Position numbers and translations under genes: made by a program
NCBI RefSeq assembly: GCF_003013475.1
Contig: NZ_PXZO01000001.1
Location: forward strand, 310,001-374,000
DNA from: Brevibacillus porteri
GTDB taxonomy: Bacteria > Bacillota > Bacilli > Brevibacillales > Brevibacillaceae
Direction: 5' to 3'
Length of the DNA: 64,000 nucleotides
Notes under the pieces: model-generated
The model's input: the letters and a program-made list of their open reading frames with translations, nothing else
Databases searched by the model: none
What the model was told of the DNA's origin: nothing
Shown: one piece after another, positions 53,214 to 63,355 of the stretch
Layout: every line of letters starts with the position of its first letter
How positions within the stretch are numbered: the first letter of the stretch is position 1

Positions 53214-54656
53214 TTACCGAAGAAGAGCAGCACCCAATCGGTGGAGCCAATGTTTTAACTCTCGTTCTTCCAATGGAGCAAGCGGGAAACGGACTGCCGG
53301 GCAGCGCAGAATATCGGTAGGCTCATCCGCTACGCGAAAGGCATGGCCGCCTGTCAGCTCGAGGCCTTCCTCCCGAAGAATAGCGACGACTCTCTCTTCC
53401 TGTTCGGTTGCTTTTGCGGTTGGCGTGCCCCATTTGATCCATGTATTTAAGCCGCCTGTGATGGGGAACATCCGCGCGTGATCGGGGAGTGCTTGCCGTT
53501 TTTCCTGCCAGAGTCGCAGGAAGCGGGCCTGAAATAGGGCACGTCGATCTGCCAGAAACTCTTCGTAAAACCAAGGATCATCGAGAAGTTGAACAGCTGC
53601 CTCTACGACGAGCAGAGAAGGTTCTGCTCCGGTCATGGAAACAAGCTGACTGTAGCGCTCCAATTCATCATCCGATAAATCAGAAGGAAGCATCAACACG
53701 CCCAATTGCAGGTCGCGAGCCAGTGTTTTGGACAAAGAATGCAAATAGTAGACCTCAATAGAGTTTTTTGCCTGCGCAGCCATGTGGTACAGTGGAACGC
53801 TCGGCTCTTCAAACCAGAGGTCGCCATAATGGTCGTTTTCAATCAGACGTACGTTATGATTCTGTGCCCATTCGAGCAGCTCTTCCTTTCGTTTCAATGA
53901 ATAGCTGATGCCCGTTGGGAATTGGTAATGCGGGTTAATCAACAGCCAATTGGCGGGGTAATGCTCCTGCTCTTCATTGAGGGCTTGAATACAGACGCCT
54001 TCTTCATCCATGCGAATCGGGCGAACCGTAATACCACACTGGCTCAGTAAGCGCAGGAATACGGGATAGCTATACTCCTCCACATAGACGACATCGCGCG
54101 CATTCATGATGCGCTGTGCTAAAAAGGCGAAGCCGCTCGTGCTTCTGTTAAAAAGCAGAAGTCGTTCAGGTGAGGGTGGCAGTCCTCTGCGGCTGAGATG
54201 ATCAGCGAAAACTTTGGCAGCCTGCGTTCGCATGATTTTCTTCTTCGCGGACGGTTCATCCAATACGGTCAGGCTCTCATAAAAAGCACCACGCAAACGC
54301 TTCACCAGCTCTTCGCTTGGACGAGGAGAGGAATCAGCCAGGGAAGCAATCGGAATATCTGTGAGCGGGAGGCGATTTTCCAAACGAGCTTCTTTGGCAA
54401 GCTGCGTCAAGTAATAGCCTTTACCGTGCACAGCTTCCAGCCAGCCTTCCAGCGCAAGATGATCGTACGCTTTTTTGACCGTCTCCAACGAGCAGCCGCT
54501 AATTGTCTTCATATCTCGCAGCGATATCAATTGTTGTCCATCTACAAGAAAGGCACCACGCAGAATTGCTGTTTTTAATTGTTCAGCGAGTTGTACATAG
54601 ATTGGTGTGTGCGATTGTTTGTGGAAATGAAAAGAAAAATAAGGTCGCTCTGGCAT
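53214..54656 (-). CDS. MocR/PdxR-type regulator (GntR HTH fused to aminotransferase fold)
   Basis: This 480-residue protein has an N-terminal winged helix (about 10-80, with SLRDMKTISGCSLETVKKAYDHL). An aminotransferase-like domain follows, with IENDHYGDLWF and the likely PLP lysine in YYLHSLSKTLARDLQLG. The usual PGxRLGY after the lysine is changed to RDLQLGV, which may alter PLP binding. It is divergent from moaB at 54832 across 175 bp. No obvious target gene stands out. Confidence 0.85.
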   Translation of the reverse strand: MPERPYFSFHFHKQSHTPIYVQLAEQLKTAILRGAFLVDGQQLISLRDMKTISGCSLETVKKAYDHLALEGWLEAVHGKGYYLTQLAKEARLENRLPLTDIPIASLADSSPRPSEELVKRLRGAFYESLTVLDEPSAKKKIMRTQAAKVFADHLSRRGLPPSPERLLLFNRSTSGFAFLAQRIMNARDVVYVEEYSYPVFLRLLSQCGITVRPIRMDEEGVCIQALNEEQEHYPANWLLINPHYQFPTGISYSLKRKEELLEWAQNHNVRLIENDHYGDLWFEEPSVPLYHMAAQAKNSIEVYYLHSLSKTLARDLQLGVLMLPSDLSDDELERYSQLVSMTGAEPSLLVVEAAVQLLDDPWFYEEFLADRRALFQARFLRLWQEKRQALPDHARMFPITGGLNTWIKWGTPTAKATEQEERVVAILREEGLELTGGHAFRVADEPTDILRCPAVRFPLAPLEERELKHWLHRLGAALLR

Positions 54657-54831
54657 TCGCGCACGCCTCCTTGTCTGTCGAAAAAATAGCAGTCATCAGC
54701 ATTATATAGGAAAGCGAAGCATCTCGGGTATAGGGAGTGAAGAAATTGTTGCCCCAACGACGAGGGTATTGGAAACCCGAACATGGTATCATGAGAAAAA
54801 GATATATATTGAAGAAATGAGGAAATGACGG

Positions 54832-55338
54832 ATGAGTACGCAGGAACACAAGGCGCTAGCGCCCAAGCAAGTCACATGCATGGTCATTACCGTTTCCGAT
54901 ACTCGGACAGAGGATACAGATAAAAGCGGCCAGTTAATGAAGCAGCTTCTGACTGAAGCCGGTCACAGCGTTGCTCTTTATCAAATTGTAAAGGACGAGC
55001 CTGAACAGGTCATTGCGGCGATTGAAGCGGGAATCGCACATGGCGACGTTCAAGTCATTCTTCTCAATGGCGGTACTGGCATTTCGCCAAGAGACAATAC
55101 CTTTGAGGCTGTTTCTGGCTTGCTTGATAAGGAAATGCCGGGATTTGGCGAGCTGTTTCGGATGTTGAGCTTTACAGAAGACATCGGTTCCGCAGCGATG
55201 CTCAGTCGTGCGATTGCAGGGACACGGAAAGGGAAGATGATTTTTTCCACACCAGGCTCGACAGGTGCGGTGCGACTGGCGATGAATCGGTTGATCGTGC
55301 CAGAGCTGGGGCATGTGGTGCGTGAATTAAATCGGTAA
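54832..55338 (+). CDS. moaB: Molybdenum cofactor biosynthesis protein B
   Basis: This 168-residue MoaB/MogA-fold protein has VSDTRTEDTDKSG near 22, the LNGGTGISPRD motif near 80 and the closing STPGSTGAVRLAM block. It likely adenylylates molybdopterin. It is 16 kb from moaA and not in an operon with other cofactor genes. Confidence 0.93.
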   Translation: MSTQEHKALAPKQVTCMVITVSDTRTEDTDKSGQLMKQLLTEAGHSVALYQIVKDEPEQVIAAIEAGIAHGDVQVILLNGGTGISPRDNTFEAVSGLLDKEMPGFGELFRMLSFTEDIGSAAMLSRAIAGTRKGKMIFSTPGSTGAVRLAMNRLIVPELGHVVRELNR

Positions 55339-55491
55339 CCATTCGGGTTCAGCAACCTTGTAACCGGATGGATTTGCCGTTAGTAGTCTCGTATGGTACT
55401 GTTACGAAAGGATAAAGATCGGTCAGACCATGAACCATCGATTGCAGATGGTTTTTTGGTGCCGAATTTTGCAAGGAGAGTAGGCCCATCC

Positions 55492-57270
55492 ATGAAGATT
55501 TTACTATCGACCTTAAACGCCAAGTTTATTCACTCCTCACTTGCTTTGCGCTATTTGCGAAGCTATGCCCAAGAAGCATTTCCTTCGATTGAGGTGGTGG
55601 AGTATACCATCAACGATGTAACGTTAAATATAGTAGCAGATATACACAAGCGCAAGCCGGATGTCGTTGCATTTTCCTGTTATATCTGGAACATTCGCGA
55701 GACCCTCAGTGTCATGCGCACGCTGAAAAAGATTTGCCCGGATGTTCCGATTATCCTCGGGGGACCAGAAGTGACCTACGATGCGGATGAATGGATGAAG
55801 AAGCATCCTGAAATCGATGTCATCTGCATTGGTGAAGGGGAGCAGACCTTCTTGGAGCTTTTGCAGGTGTATCAGGAATCCTTGCAAACCAAGCAGCCTC
55901 CACGCCTGCGTGATGTAGCCGGAATCGCTTATCGCGAAGAGGAGTACGTGCGTTTTTCCATGCCGCGTGCGCAAGTGGAAGAGATGGACAGCATTCCTTC
56001 CCCATACGCGGACCATCTGGACGAGCTGAACAACCGCGTCGTCTATTTTGAGGCGTCCCGTGGGTGTCCGTTCAAATGCCAATACTGTCTGTCTTCGATT
56101 GAAGACGGCGTACGCTATTTCAGTCTGGAACGAGTGAAAGAAGATCTCATGCGTTTGATCAATCACGGGGTCAAAACGATCAAGTTTGTGGATCGCACGT
56201 TTAACATCAATAAAAAATATGCGTTGGAAATCTTTCAGTTTTTGATCGACAACCACAATGGCACGGTCTTTCAATTCGAGATCACGGCAGACATTTTGCG
56301 CGCGGACGTACTCGACTTCTTGACCGAGAATGCACCTCCAGGCATTTTCCGCTTCGAGATTGGGGTTCAGTCCACAAATGATGAAACGAACCGCCTTGTT
56401 CAGCGGATTCAGCGTTTCGATCGTCTTGCGCGGACAGTGACACAGATCAAGGATTCGAAAAAAATCGATCAGCATCTGGACTTGATCGCTGGTTTGCCTG
56501 AGGAAGATTATGCATCCTTCCGCAAAACCTTTAATGACGTGTTTGGTTTACGCCCGGAAGAGCTTCAGCTCGGCTTTTTGAAAATGCTGCGCGGGACAGG
56601 TGTTCGTGCGCGTGCGGCTAATCACGGCTATGTTTTTATGGATGAGGCTCCTTACGAAATTTTGGGGAACAATGTCCTTTCCTTTGATGACATGCAAAAA
56701 ATCAAGCGTGTAGAAGACATTCTAGAAAAGTACTGGAATGCGCACCGGATGGACTATACAGTGGAGTGGCTGTTGGCGAATCAATTTGAAACAGCTTTTG
56801 ACTTCTTCCAGACATTTGGCGACTATTGGGAAAATCAAGGCTGGAGCCGTATCGGTCATCAATTAGAGGATTTGTTCGTGCGTTTGCAGAAGTTTTTGCA
56901 AATCCAGCAAGTGGACGGTATGGGGCATGTGCTCAGCATGATGAAATTCGATTTCCTGCGAAATCAGAAGCATCGCCCGCGCAAGCTGTGGTGGGAGGAT
57001 GTCATGGACAAGGAAGAGATGCAACAGACGTTCGCTGTCCTAACCGAGCAGCGTGAGCGACTCCGCGATGATTTTGCGGCACATGCTGCGTTGGAAAAAG
57101 ATTACTTCAAGCACACGCTGACTGCCAAAGTGACCTTTGATATTGAAAGATGGATGGAGACCGGTGAGTTTGTCGAGGGAGATTTTACACTCGTCGTGTA
57201 TTATCCGTACAAAGATGAAGAGCAAAATGCTTTTGCTGTCGTCAAGCAGGACGTCCAAGCAGCAGGCTAA
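55492..57270 (+). CDS. Cobalamin-binding radical SAM protein
   Basis: This 592-residue class B radical SAM protein has an N-terminal B12-binding domain (about 1-140; LSTLNAKFIHSSLALRYL, GGPEVT, GEGE). The cluster motif CPFKCQYC follows at about 187-194, then a radical SAM barrel and a C-terminal domain of the DUF4080 type. Such proteins often methylate unactivated carbons; the substrate is unknown. ATG 55492 follows AAGGAGAG at about 13 bases; an in-frame extension to 55393 has no matching family residues. The AlkD-like gene is close downstream. Confidence 0.88.
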   Translation: MKILLSTLNAKFIHSSLALRYLRSYAQEAFPSIEVVEYTINDVTLNIVADIHKRKPDVVAFSCYIWNIRETLSVMRTLKKICPDVPIILGGPEVTYDADEWMKKHPEIDVICIGEGEQTFLELLQVYQESLQTKQPPRLRDVAGIAYREEEYVRFSMPRAQVEEMDSIPSPYADHLDELNNRVVYFEASRGCPFKCQYCLSSIEDGVRYFSLERVKEDLMRLINHGVKTIKFVDRTFNINKKYALEIFQFLIDNHNGTVFQFEITADILRADVLDFLTENAPPGIFRFEIGVQSTNDETNRLVQRIQRFDRLARTVTQIKDSKKIDQHLDLIAGLPEEDYASFRKTFNDVFGLRPEELQLGFLKMLRGTGVRARAANHGYVFMDEAPYEILGNNVLSFDDMQKIKRVEDILEKYWNAHRMDYTVEWLLANQFETAFDFFQTFGDYWENQGWSRIGHQLEDLFVRLQKFLQIQQVDGMGHVLSMMKFDFLRNQKHRPRKLWWEDVMDKEEMQQTFAVLTEQRERLRDDFAAHAALEKDYFKHTLTAKVTFDIERWMETGEFVEGDFTLVVYYPYKDEEQNAFAVVKQDVQAAG

Positions 57271-57310
57271 ACCACCGGATGATTAGATGAGTGGAAGGGG
57301 GGAGACGCAG

Positions 57311-57979
57311 ATGAACGCAAGCGAGTATACGGAGGCTGTCGAGGAACTGTTGCGTGCACATGGTGATTCGATTGTGGCTGGCCCAATGGAGCAGTACATG
57401 AAAAATCATTTTCCTTTTCTGGGGATAAAATCACCACAGCGCAAAGAACTGACTAAACAAATCTTTCGAGATTATGGCGTACCCGAAAATTGGGAGCAGG
57501 TCGTTAGTTCCTTGTGGGCTTTGTCAGCGCGAGAGTACCAGTATGTAGCGCTTGACGTACTCGAGAAGTCCAAAAAGCGTCTCACCCCTGACCATCTCCC
57601 GTTCGTAGTCGAACTGATCACAACAAAATCGTGGTGGGATACCGTGGATTATTTGGCTTCCCATACAACCGGCAGATTGTTTGCCTTGCATCCCGAACTG
57701 ATCGAACCGAATACGACAGCCTGGATGAATGGAACCAACATGTGGCTGCAACGAACGGCGATTTTATTTCAGTTGTCATACAAAGACAAGACAGATCAGC
57801 GGCTGCTCTTTTCCTTGGTGGAGAGATGCGCGGATTCCAAAGAGTTTTTTATTCAGAAGGCAATCGGCTGGGCGTTGAGAGAGTATGCGAAAACAAATCC
57901 CGACGCCGTACGTGAATTTGTAGAAGCGACGCCACTCGCGAGTTTGTCGAGACGTGAAGCGCTCAAACATCTGTCATGA
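57311..57979 (+). CDS. DNA alkylation repair protein (AlkD-like)
   Basis: This 222-residue all-helical HEAT-repeat protein has the AlkD-type signature SWWDTVDYLASH near 105, IQKAIGWALREYA near 183 and WLQRTAIL near 145. These hold the Trp/Asp residues that line the DNA groove in AlkD. It is expected to excise positively charged alkyl-purines. ATG 57311 follows GGAAGGGGGGAGACG. It is 40 bp after the cobalamin-radical SAM gene and may share its transcript. Confidence 0.88.
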   Translation: MNASEYTEAVEELLRAHGDSIVAGPMEQYMKNHFPFLGIKSPQRKELTKQIFRDYGVPENWEQVVSSLWALSAREYQYVALDVLEKSKKRLTPDHLPFVVELITTKSWWDTVDYLASHTTGRLFALHPELIEPNTTAWMNGTNMWLQRTAILFQLSYKDKTDQRLLFSLVERCADSKEFFIQKAIGWALREYAKTNPDAVREFVEATPLASLSRREALKHLS

Positions 57980-58152
57980 TAGAGTCGTCTGGCGTATCTG
58001 TGCTTGATAAAATACGTAAATCTATTGCAAAATAAACAAGTACCTTTTTTGGGGTTCATACGTAATACATAGAGTCAGATATCGTGCGATGCCATAGCTG
58101 CTAGTATGTCAAGAAATGACCGCACTGTGGCAAGGATAGGGGATTTTGCCTC

Positions 58153-58770
58153 ATGGAAGTCGACCTGCTGATGTCAATCATAGAGCAATACGGTTACGTA
58201 GCGATTTTTTTCCTGCTCTGGCTGGGGATTGTCGGTTTGCCGATTCCCGATGAGCTGGTTGTCGCTACAGGAGGATTTCTTGCCTCCATCGGCGTGCTAA
58301 ACCCATGGTATTCTTTTTTGGCGGGATATTTAGGGGTTGCCTCCGGATTGACGATTGGCTTTTTACTTGGAAAGTATTTTGGGAAACCGATATTGCAATG
58401 GCTATGCAAAACCGAGAAAATGAGGAACGCCGTGAATCGATCAACGGGCTTGCTGGAGAAGTATGGTACTACTGCTCTTTGCATCAGCTACTTATTTCCG
58501 GTTGTCCGTCATGTTGTCCCTTATTTGGTCGGACTGGGCGGTATGACGTTCCGGCGTTATGCGATGCTGTCTTATCCGATTGGGTTGGTTTGGACCGTTG
58601 CTTTCTACTTTCTCGGCCATGTATTTGGTAATAATGTAGAAGCGATTATCGAAGTCATCCGTAAATACGGTTTTTATGCTTTGCTGGTGATCGTGGTTGT
58701 TTTGGGTGTGGTATTCTTCGTACGCAAGCAGTTTATGGGAAATCGGGCATATCGGGCAAAAGGAGAATAA
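58153..58770 (+). CDS. DedA-family membrane protein
   Basis: This 205-residue protein has 4-5 membrane spans and the DedA pattern: GIVGLPIPDELVVATGGFLAS near 28, GYLGVASGLTIGFLLGKYFG near 60, FPVVRHVVPYLVG near 117 and a terminal basic tail. DedA proteins take part in membrane lipid and proton homeostasis, with recent work on undecaprenyl-phosphate recycling. A weak AGGATAGGGG lies upstream. The DUF1294 gene starts three bases after its stop, giving a two-gene operon. Confidence 0.88.
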   Translation: MEVDLLMSIIEQYGYVAIFFLLWLGIVGLPIPDELVVATGGFLASIGVLNPWYSFLAGYLGVASGLTIGFLLGKYFGKPILQWLCKTEKMRNAVNRSTGLLEKYGTTALCISYLFPVVRHVVPYLVGLGGMTFRRYAMLSYPIGLVWTVAFYFLGHVFGNNVEAIIEVIRKYGFYALLVIVVVLGVVFFVRKQFMGNRAYRAKGE

Positions 58771-58773
58771 GAA

Positions 58774-59157
58774 ATGTACCATCAACAATTAGCTGCCCAT
58801 CGCCGCAATTTCGTGCTGATGCTCGTCATAAGCTGGGTCCTCCTGTTGGCAGGATACTTCAATTCGAATGTCTGGGTGCTGGCTGCGGGAGCTTTACTGC
58901 TAAATGGTTATGCTTATTACCTGATGCAGACAGACAAGCGTCTGGCGAAAGAAAAAGGTTTTCGGGTTCCAGAACTGAGCCTTTTGTTAGTCGCATTTTT
59001 AGGAGGAGGGATCGGTGCGCTTGAGGGCATGCTTATTCAACGGCATAAGACCAAGCATATGTCTTTTCTCATCCTGCTCCCGCTCTTTTGCATCGCGCAA
59101 ATCTTGCTAGTCATTTGGTTGACGCAGCTATACTTGGATAAAAGTCTCGTGTCGTAG
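58774..59157 (+). CDS. DUF1294 membrane protein
   Basis: This 127-residue protein has about four spans and the DUF1294 motif DKRLAKEKGFRVPE near 52, then LGGGIGALEGMLIQRHKTKH near 77. Function is unknown. It has AAAAGGAG before its ATG and is directly linked to the DedA gene. Confidence 0.82.
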   Translation: MYHQQLAAHRRNFVLMLVISWVLLLAGYFNSNVWVLAAGALLLNGYAYYLMQTDKRLAKEKGFRVPELSLLLVAFLGGGIGALEGMLIQRHKTKHMSFLILLPLFCIAQILLVIWLTQLYLDKSLVS

Positions 59158-59252
59158 GTGGCACGGGATTTTCTTTTTACGAACGGGATTCCACTGTTTG
59201 AAAATTCAGCCTATAATAGAGGGGAACGATAGAACAAGCTGAGGAGGTAGCT

Positions 59253-60533
59253 ATGTCTCAATCAAGCCCCCTAACGAAAGCGGACGCACAGCAATTGGAT
59301 GCACAGGACGAACTCGCGAGCTATCGCGAAGAGTTTTATCTGCTTCCGAGCCTGTATTTGGATGGCAACTCGCTTGGCCTCATGTCAAAAAGAGCGGAAA
59401 AGAGTGTCATGGATATGATGCAGTCTTGGAAGGAGCTGGGTGTGGAAGGCTGGACAACGGGTAACCATCCGTGGTTTTTCTTCTCGGAGAAATTGGGAGA
59501 GATGAGCGCAGCACTTGTAGGGGCAAGCCCCGAGGAAGTGATCGTAACGGGTTCTACGACGATTAACCTCCATCAGCTGGCAGCTACCTTCTATCATCCG
59601 GTTGGGAAAAGGACGAAGGTCGTTGCCACCGAGCTGGATTTCCCTACCGATATATACGCACTCCAGAGTCAAATGAAGCTTCATGGGCTGGACCCGGAAG
59701 AGCATTTGGTTCGGGTAGCGTCAAGAGATGGCCGCCTGATCGAGGAAGAGGACATTATCGATGCGATGACTGATGAAGTAGCACTGGTAGTCCTTCCGAC
59801 GGTCCTGTATCGCAGCGGCCAGCTGCTCGATATCGAACGGTTGACAGCAGCTGCACATGAGAGAGGTATTCTGATTGGTTTTGACGGATGTCATTCTGTA
59901 GGCGCGATCCCGCATTCCTTCAGCAAATGGGGAGTGGACTTTGCATATTGGTGCAACTACAAATACGTAAATGCAGGGCCCGGAAGCGTGGGCAGCCTAT
60001 ATGTCAACCGCAAGCATTTTGGTAGGGCTCCGGGATTGGCCGGGTGGTTCAGTTCGAAAAAGGATAAGCAATTTGACATGGAACATACGCTGGATGCAAG
60101 CGAAAATGCGGGTGCTTACCAGATTGGTACCCCCCATATGCTGAGCCTCGCCCCACTGTTTGGTTCCTTGGAAATGTTCCAGGAGGCGTCCGTGGAAAAG
60201 CTTCGTACCAAGTCGCTCGGCTTAACGCGGTTCATGATGGATTTGATCGAGGTGGAGCTGGCAGACATGGGTTTTACGATTGCGAACCCACAGCAGGATG
60301 ATCGCCGAGGTGGGCATGTCAGCCTTGAACACGATGAGGCCATACGTATATGCAAGGCTTTGAAGGAAGCGGGCATTATTCCTGATTTCCGTGCACCGAA
60401 CATCATTCGATTGGCCCCTGTTGCTTTCTATACGACTTATACAGAGGTTTGGGAAAGTGTCCAGATCTTAAAGACGATTATGCAAGAGAAGAGCTACGAG
60501 AAATTTGAGAACAAGCGCGAGGTAGTTGCTTAA
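59253..60533 (+). CDS. kynU: Kynureninase
   Basis: This 426-residue PLP enzyme splits kynurenine into anthranilate and alanine. Family blocks are YLDGNSLGL near 36, [11 protein letters not shown] near 98, the cofactor aspartate in [10 protein letters not shown] near 208, and the PLP lysine in [12 protein letters not shown] near 235, followed by GWF. ATG 59253 follows GAGGAGGTAGC. No kynA or kynB gene is adjacent, so the upstream steps must lie elsewhere or kynurenine is imported. Confidence 0.93.
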   Translation: MSQSSPLTKADAQQLDAQDELASYREEFYLLPSLYLDGNSLGLMSKRAEKSVMDMMQSWKELGVEGWTTGNHPWFFFSEKLGEMSAALVGASPEEVIVTGSTTINLHQLAATFYHPVGKRTKVVATELDFPTDIYALQSQMKLHGLDPEEHLVRVASRDGRLIEEEDIIDAMTDEVALVVLPTVLYRSGQLLDIERLTAAAHERGILIGFDGCHSVGAIPHSFSKWGVDFAYWCNYKYVNAGPGSVGSLYVNRKHFGRAPGLAGWFSSKKDKQFDMEHTLDASENAGAYQIGTPHMLSLAPLFGSLEMFQEASVEKLRTKSLGLTRFMMDLIEVELADMGFTIANPQQDDRRGGHVSLEHDEAIRICKALKEAGIIPDFRAPNIIRLAPVAFYTTYTEVWESVQILKTIMQEKSYEKFENKREVVA

Positions 60534-60565
60534 CAGGTCCGACTTAGTTGGACCTGTTTTTCTTT
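60532..60565 (+). terminator. Terminator of kynU
   Basis: AACAGGTCC pairs with GGACCTGTT, then T-rich. Confidence 0.85.
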
Positions 60566-60659
60566 TTGATATACGTCTTTTACGGGATTTCCTTTCCAGT
60601 ATTGGGCACACTATCCTTACCTGTAGGCAGGATATATTCCATGGATAAGGGTGAGCAGC

Positions 60660-62198
60660 TTGAACCAGTTTTTTCAAGCATGGCAAAAAAGAAAAGAAGC
60701 CCTCCAGTCAAAAGGGTTGGATCAGCACTCCAACAAGAGCATGGAAAGCGTATCGGATGTTACGCTCACGACAAATGTGGAAGAAAACATCCAATTGATT
60801 CAAGCGCAGTTTGGAAAGTGTGACGATCTCGTTGTTCGTCGTTTTCAAACAAAGTCGAAGGCTCAAGCCGCTATCGTTTTTATAGATGGTATGGTGGATC
60901 GCAATGTCATTAGTGATTTTATTATTCGCTATATGACGACTCCCGATATCACCTATCAAGATCCAGCGACAAATGAGCTGGATTTGACAGACAAACTGAG
61001 GCAGATCGTCCGAAATATTTTGTCTGGATGTGCGGTGCTGATCATTGATGGGTGTCAAAATGCTTACTTGAATAACACAAGAGGTTGGGATAGGCGTTCA
61101 GTGGAAGAGCCCCAGACGGAGTCAGTCGTACGAGGGCCACGCGATGGTTTTTGTGAGACGTTGTGCGTGAATGCAGCGCTGATTCGCTTCCGCTTGAAGG
61201 ACCCCAATCTCAGAGTACGTCATATGGTTGTCGGGGAACGAACACAGACTGACATTTACGTGATGTACATCGATGGGATTGCGTATCCTCCGATGGTGGA
61301 GGAAGTGATTGCGCGAATAGAGAGCGTTCATCTGGATTCTGTGCTGGAGAGTGGTTACATCGAACAAATGATTCAGGATCGGAGATGGTCCCCATTCCCG
61401 CAGATTCAAAATACGGAGCGCCCCGATAAAGTAGTGGCCAATCTATTAGAAGGGAAGATAGGCATTCTGGTGGACGGGACGCCATTCGGTTTGATTGCCC
61501 CGGCTGTATTTTCGCAGTTTTATCAGAGTCCCGAGGATTATTACGAGCGATTTTACATCGCGACCTTGATCCGTTTTATTCGGATTATCAGTATCAGCAT
61601 CGCCCTGTTGCTCCCATCTCTCTATATCGCTTTTAGCTCGTTCCATCCAGAGATGATCCCTTCACGACTGGTCATTGCGATGGCGGCAGGACGATCTACC
61701 GTTCCATTTCCTTCTTTAATCGAAGCCCTGTTTATGGAGTTGGCCATTGAGATATTGAGGGAAGCGAGCGTGAGGCTGCCGGGGCCAATAGGTCCTACGA
61801 TTGGGATTGTTGGAGCACTCGTGGTCGGAGAAGCGGCGGTAACGGCAGGGCTTGTCAGTCCTGTCATGGTGATCATTGTAGCTGTGACGACAATCGGCTC
61901 GTTCGCATCCCCGAGTTACAGTGCAGCGATTGCCATTCGCATGCTCCGTTTCCCAGTTATGATCTTGGCAGGGATGTTTGGTCTTTACGGTATTATGCTG
62001 TTTTTGATCGTTATCCTCATTCACTTGTCTTCACTGAAATCGTTTGGAGTACCCTATATGAGCCCGCTTAGTCCGCTCAACCTGAATGGAATGAAGGACT
62101 TGTTCTTACGGGCTCCCCATCATCTGATGAAAAGAAGACCGATGATGTTTCATGTTCAAGATAAAATCCGGATCAGAGAGGAGGATAACCCGAAATGA
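60660..62198 (+). CDS. Spore germination receptor A subunit (GerAA/GerKA type)
   Basis: This roughly 512-residue protein has a large N-terminal cytosolic part (to about 280; QTDIYVMYIDGIA, EGKIGILVDGTPFGLIAPAVF). It is followed by four to five membrane spans with LPSLYIAFSSFHPEMIP and RLPGPIGPTIGIVGALVVG. It forms the inner-membrane germinant receptor with the two following genes. GTG 60651 also opens the frame, but TTG 60660 has GGTGA five bases before it, so I prefer it. The next gene overlaps by ATGA. Confidence 0.9.
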   Translation: MNQFFQAWQKRKEALQSKGLDQHSNKSMESVSDVTLTTNVEENIQLIQAQFGKCDDLVVRRFQTKSKAQAAIVFIDGMVDRNVISDFIIRYMTTPDITYQDPATNELDLTDKLRQIVRNILSGCAVLIIDGCQNAYLNNTRGWDRRSVEEPQTESVVRGPRDGFCETLCVNAALIRFRLKDPNLRVRHMVVGERTQTDIYVMYIDGIAYPPMVEEVIARIESVHLDSVLESGYIEQMIQDRRWSPFPQIQNTERPDKVVANLLEGKIGILVDGTPFGLIAPAVFSQFYQSPEDYYERFYIATLIRFIRIISISIALLLPSLYIAFSSFHPEMIPSRLVIAMAAGRSTVPFPSLIEALFMELAIEILREASVRLPGPIGPTIGIVGALVVGEAAVTAGLVSPVMVIIVAVTTIGSFASPSYSAAIAIRMLRFPVMILAGMFGLYGIMLFLIVILIHLSSLKSFGVPYMSPLSPLNLNGMKDLFLRAPHHLMKRRPMMFHVQDKIRIREEDNPK

Positions 62199-63355
62199 GC
62201 AGGAGGGAGGGGCACGGCTGGCACCAGACTCTATCGATGTGGCAGCAAATTTGTCTCATAACAAGTACCTTAATTGGTGTCGGTGTTTTGACCCTTCCTC
62301 GCACCACCAGTTCGAAATTATTTGAGGCAGGTTGGATCGCTCCTCTGATTGGCTCAGCAGGTGCGTATGTCTCCTTATGGTTAATTGTCAAATTGAGCAG
62401 GCGTTACCCGGGGGAAACCTTTATTGAATACAGTCACAAGGTATGGGGATCTGTCAGAAGGCCTTGGGTGGGCAAAGTATTCAGCCTCCCTTGGATTTGT
62501 ATCTACTTGGTATACCTATATTTTTCCACGGCAGTCGTATCGCGTGTATTTGGTGAAGTGGTTGTGACTTCCGTTCTTTTGCAGACTCCGTTGGAAGTTG
62601 TGCTTATCACGATGTTTTTGCTGGTACTATTTTTGTGCATGCATGAGGTGGAAGTAGTAGCGCGAGTGAACGAGCTGCTGTTTCCTTTTATTATCTTGCC
62701 ACTTCTTTTTATCGCGATTGCGTCGTTCCAAAAAGCGGAATTTGGGAATCTCTTGCCAATTAATCATGTGTCATTCCATTCAATGCTAGAGGGGGTATAC
62801 GAAGGAATTTATTCCTATTCCGGTTTTGAAATTATGTTTGTCTTTTTCGCCTATGCGCAACAAAACACAAACAGGGAATTGGCAGGGTTTTACAGTCTGT
62901 TAATTGCAGCATTGCTCTACATGTTAATTGTGGTGGCTGGCATTTCGGTGTTTGGTTACGAAGAGCTGCAAAGGGTGACGTGGCCGACACTTGAATTGGT
63001 CAAGACGACGCAGGTGCCTGGATTGATCTTGGAACGACTGGAGTCCGCTTTTTTGGCCGTGTGGGTTTCGGCTGTTTTTACTACGGTAGCCAATGCGTAT
63101 TACGTTGTTGTTTATTCACTGAGACAGTTGTTTCGCAAGGGAATCAGGTTTCAAAGAATCGTGGCTGCTGCCCTTCTCGTCCCATTATTCTTTTTTGCCC
63201 TTATTCCACAAAACATTACAGAAGTATTTAAGTGGGCATCGTTGCTAGGGTTGTCTAGCCTGGTTATTAATTTGCTGTTCCCCGTCGTTTACTGGGTAGC
63301 AATCCTCATCCGTGACATGGTAACGCGACGAGAGGGGCGGAATATCGATGGGTAA
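62195..63355 (+). CDS. Spore germination receptor B subunit (GerAB permease type)
   Basis: This 386-residue protein has ten expected spans and belongs to the amino-acid/polyamine permease-like GerAB family. It has ITSTLIGVGVLTLPR near 24, the RYPGETFIEY block near 70 and the YEGIYSYSGFEIMFVF stretch near 205. It is thought to bind the germinant. It overlaps the A gene by four bases and the C gene by eight. Confidence 0.92.
   Translation: MSRREGHGWHQTLSMWQQICLITSTLIGVGVLTLPRTTSSKLFEAGWIAPLIGSAGAYVSLWLIVKLSRRYPGETFIEYSHKVWGSVRRPWVGKVFSLPWICIYLVYLYFSTAVVSRVFGEVVVTSVLLQTPLEVVLITMFLLVLFLCMHEVEVVARVNELLFPFIILPLLFIAIASFQKAEFGNLLPINHVSFHSMLEGVYEGIYSYSGFEIMFVFFAYAQQNTNRELAGFYSLLIAALLYMLIVVAGISVFGYEELQRVTWPTLELVKTTQVPGLILERLESAFLAVWVSAVFTTVANAYYVVVYSLRQLFRKGIRFQRIVAAALLVPLFFFALIPQNITEVFKWASLLGLSSLVINLLFPVVYWVAILIRDMVTRREGRNIDG

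Noticed and set aside
58009..58045. A single GTAAA with TGCAA ten bases later near 58016
   Set aside because: No second GTAAA at 21 bp and no -10 box at 36 bp, so it does not fit the promoter layout.
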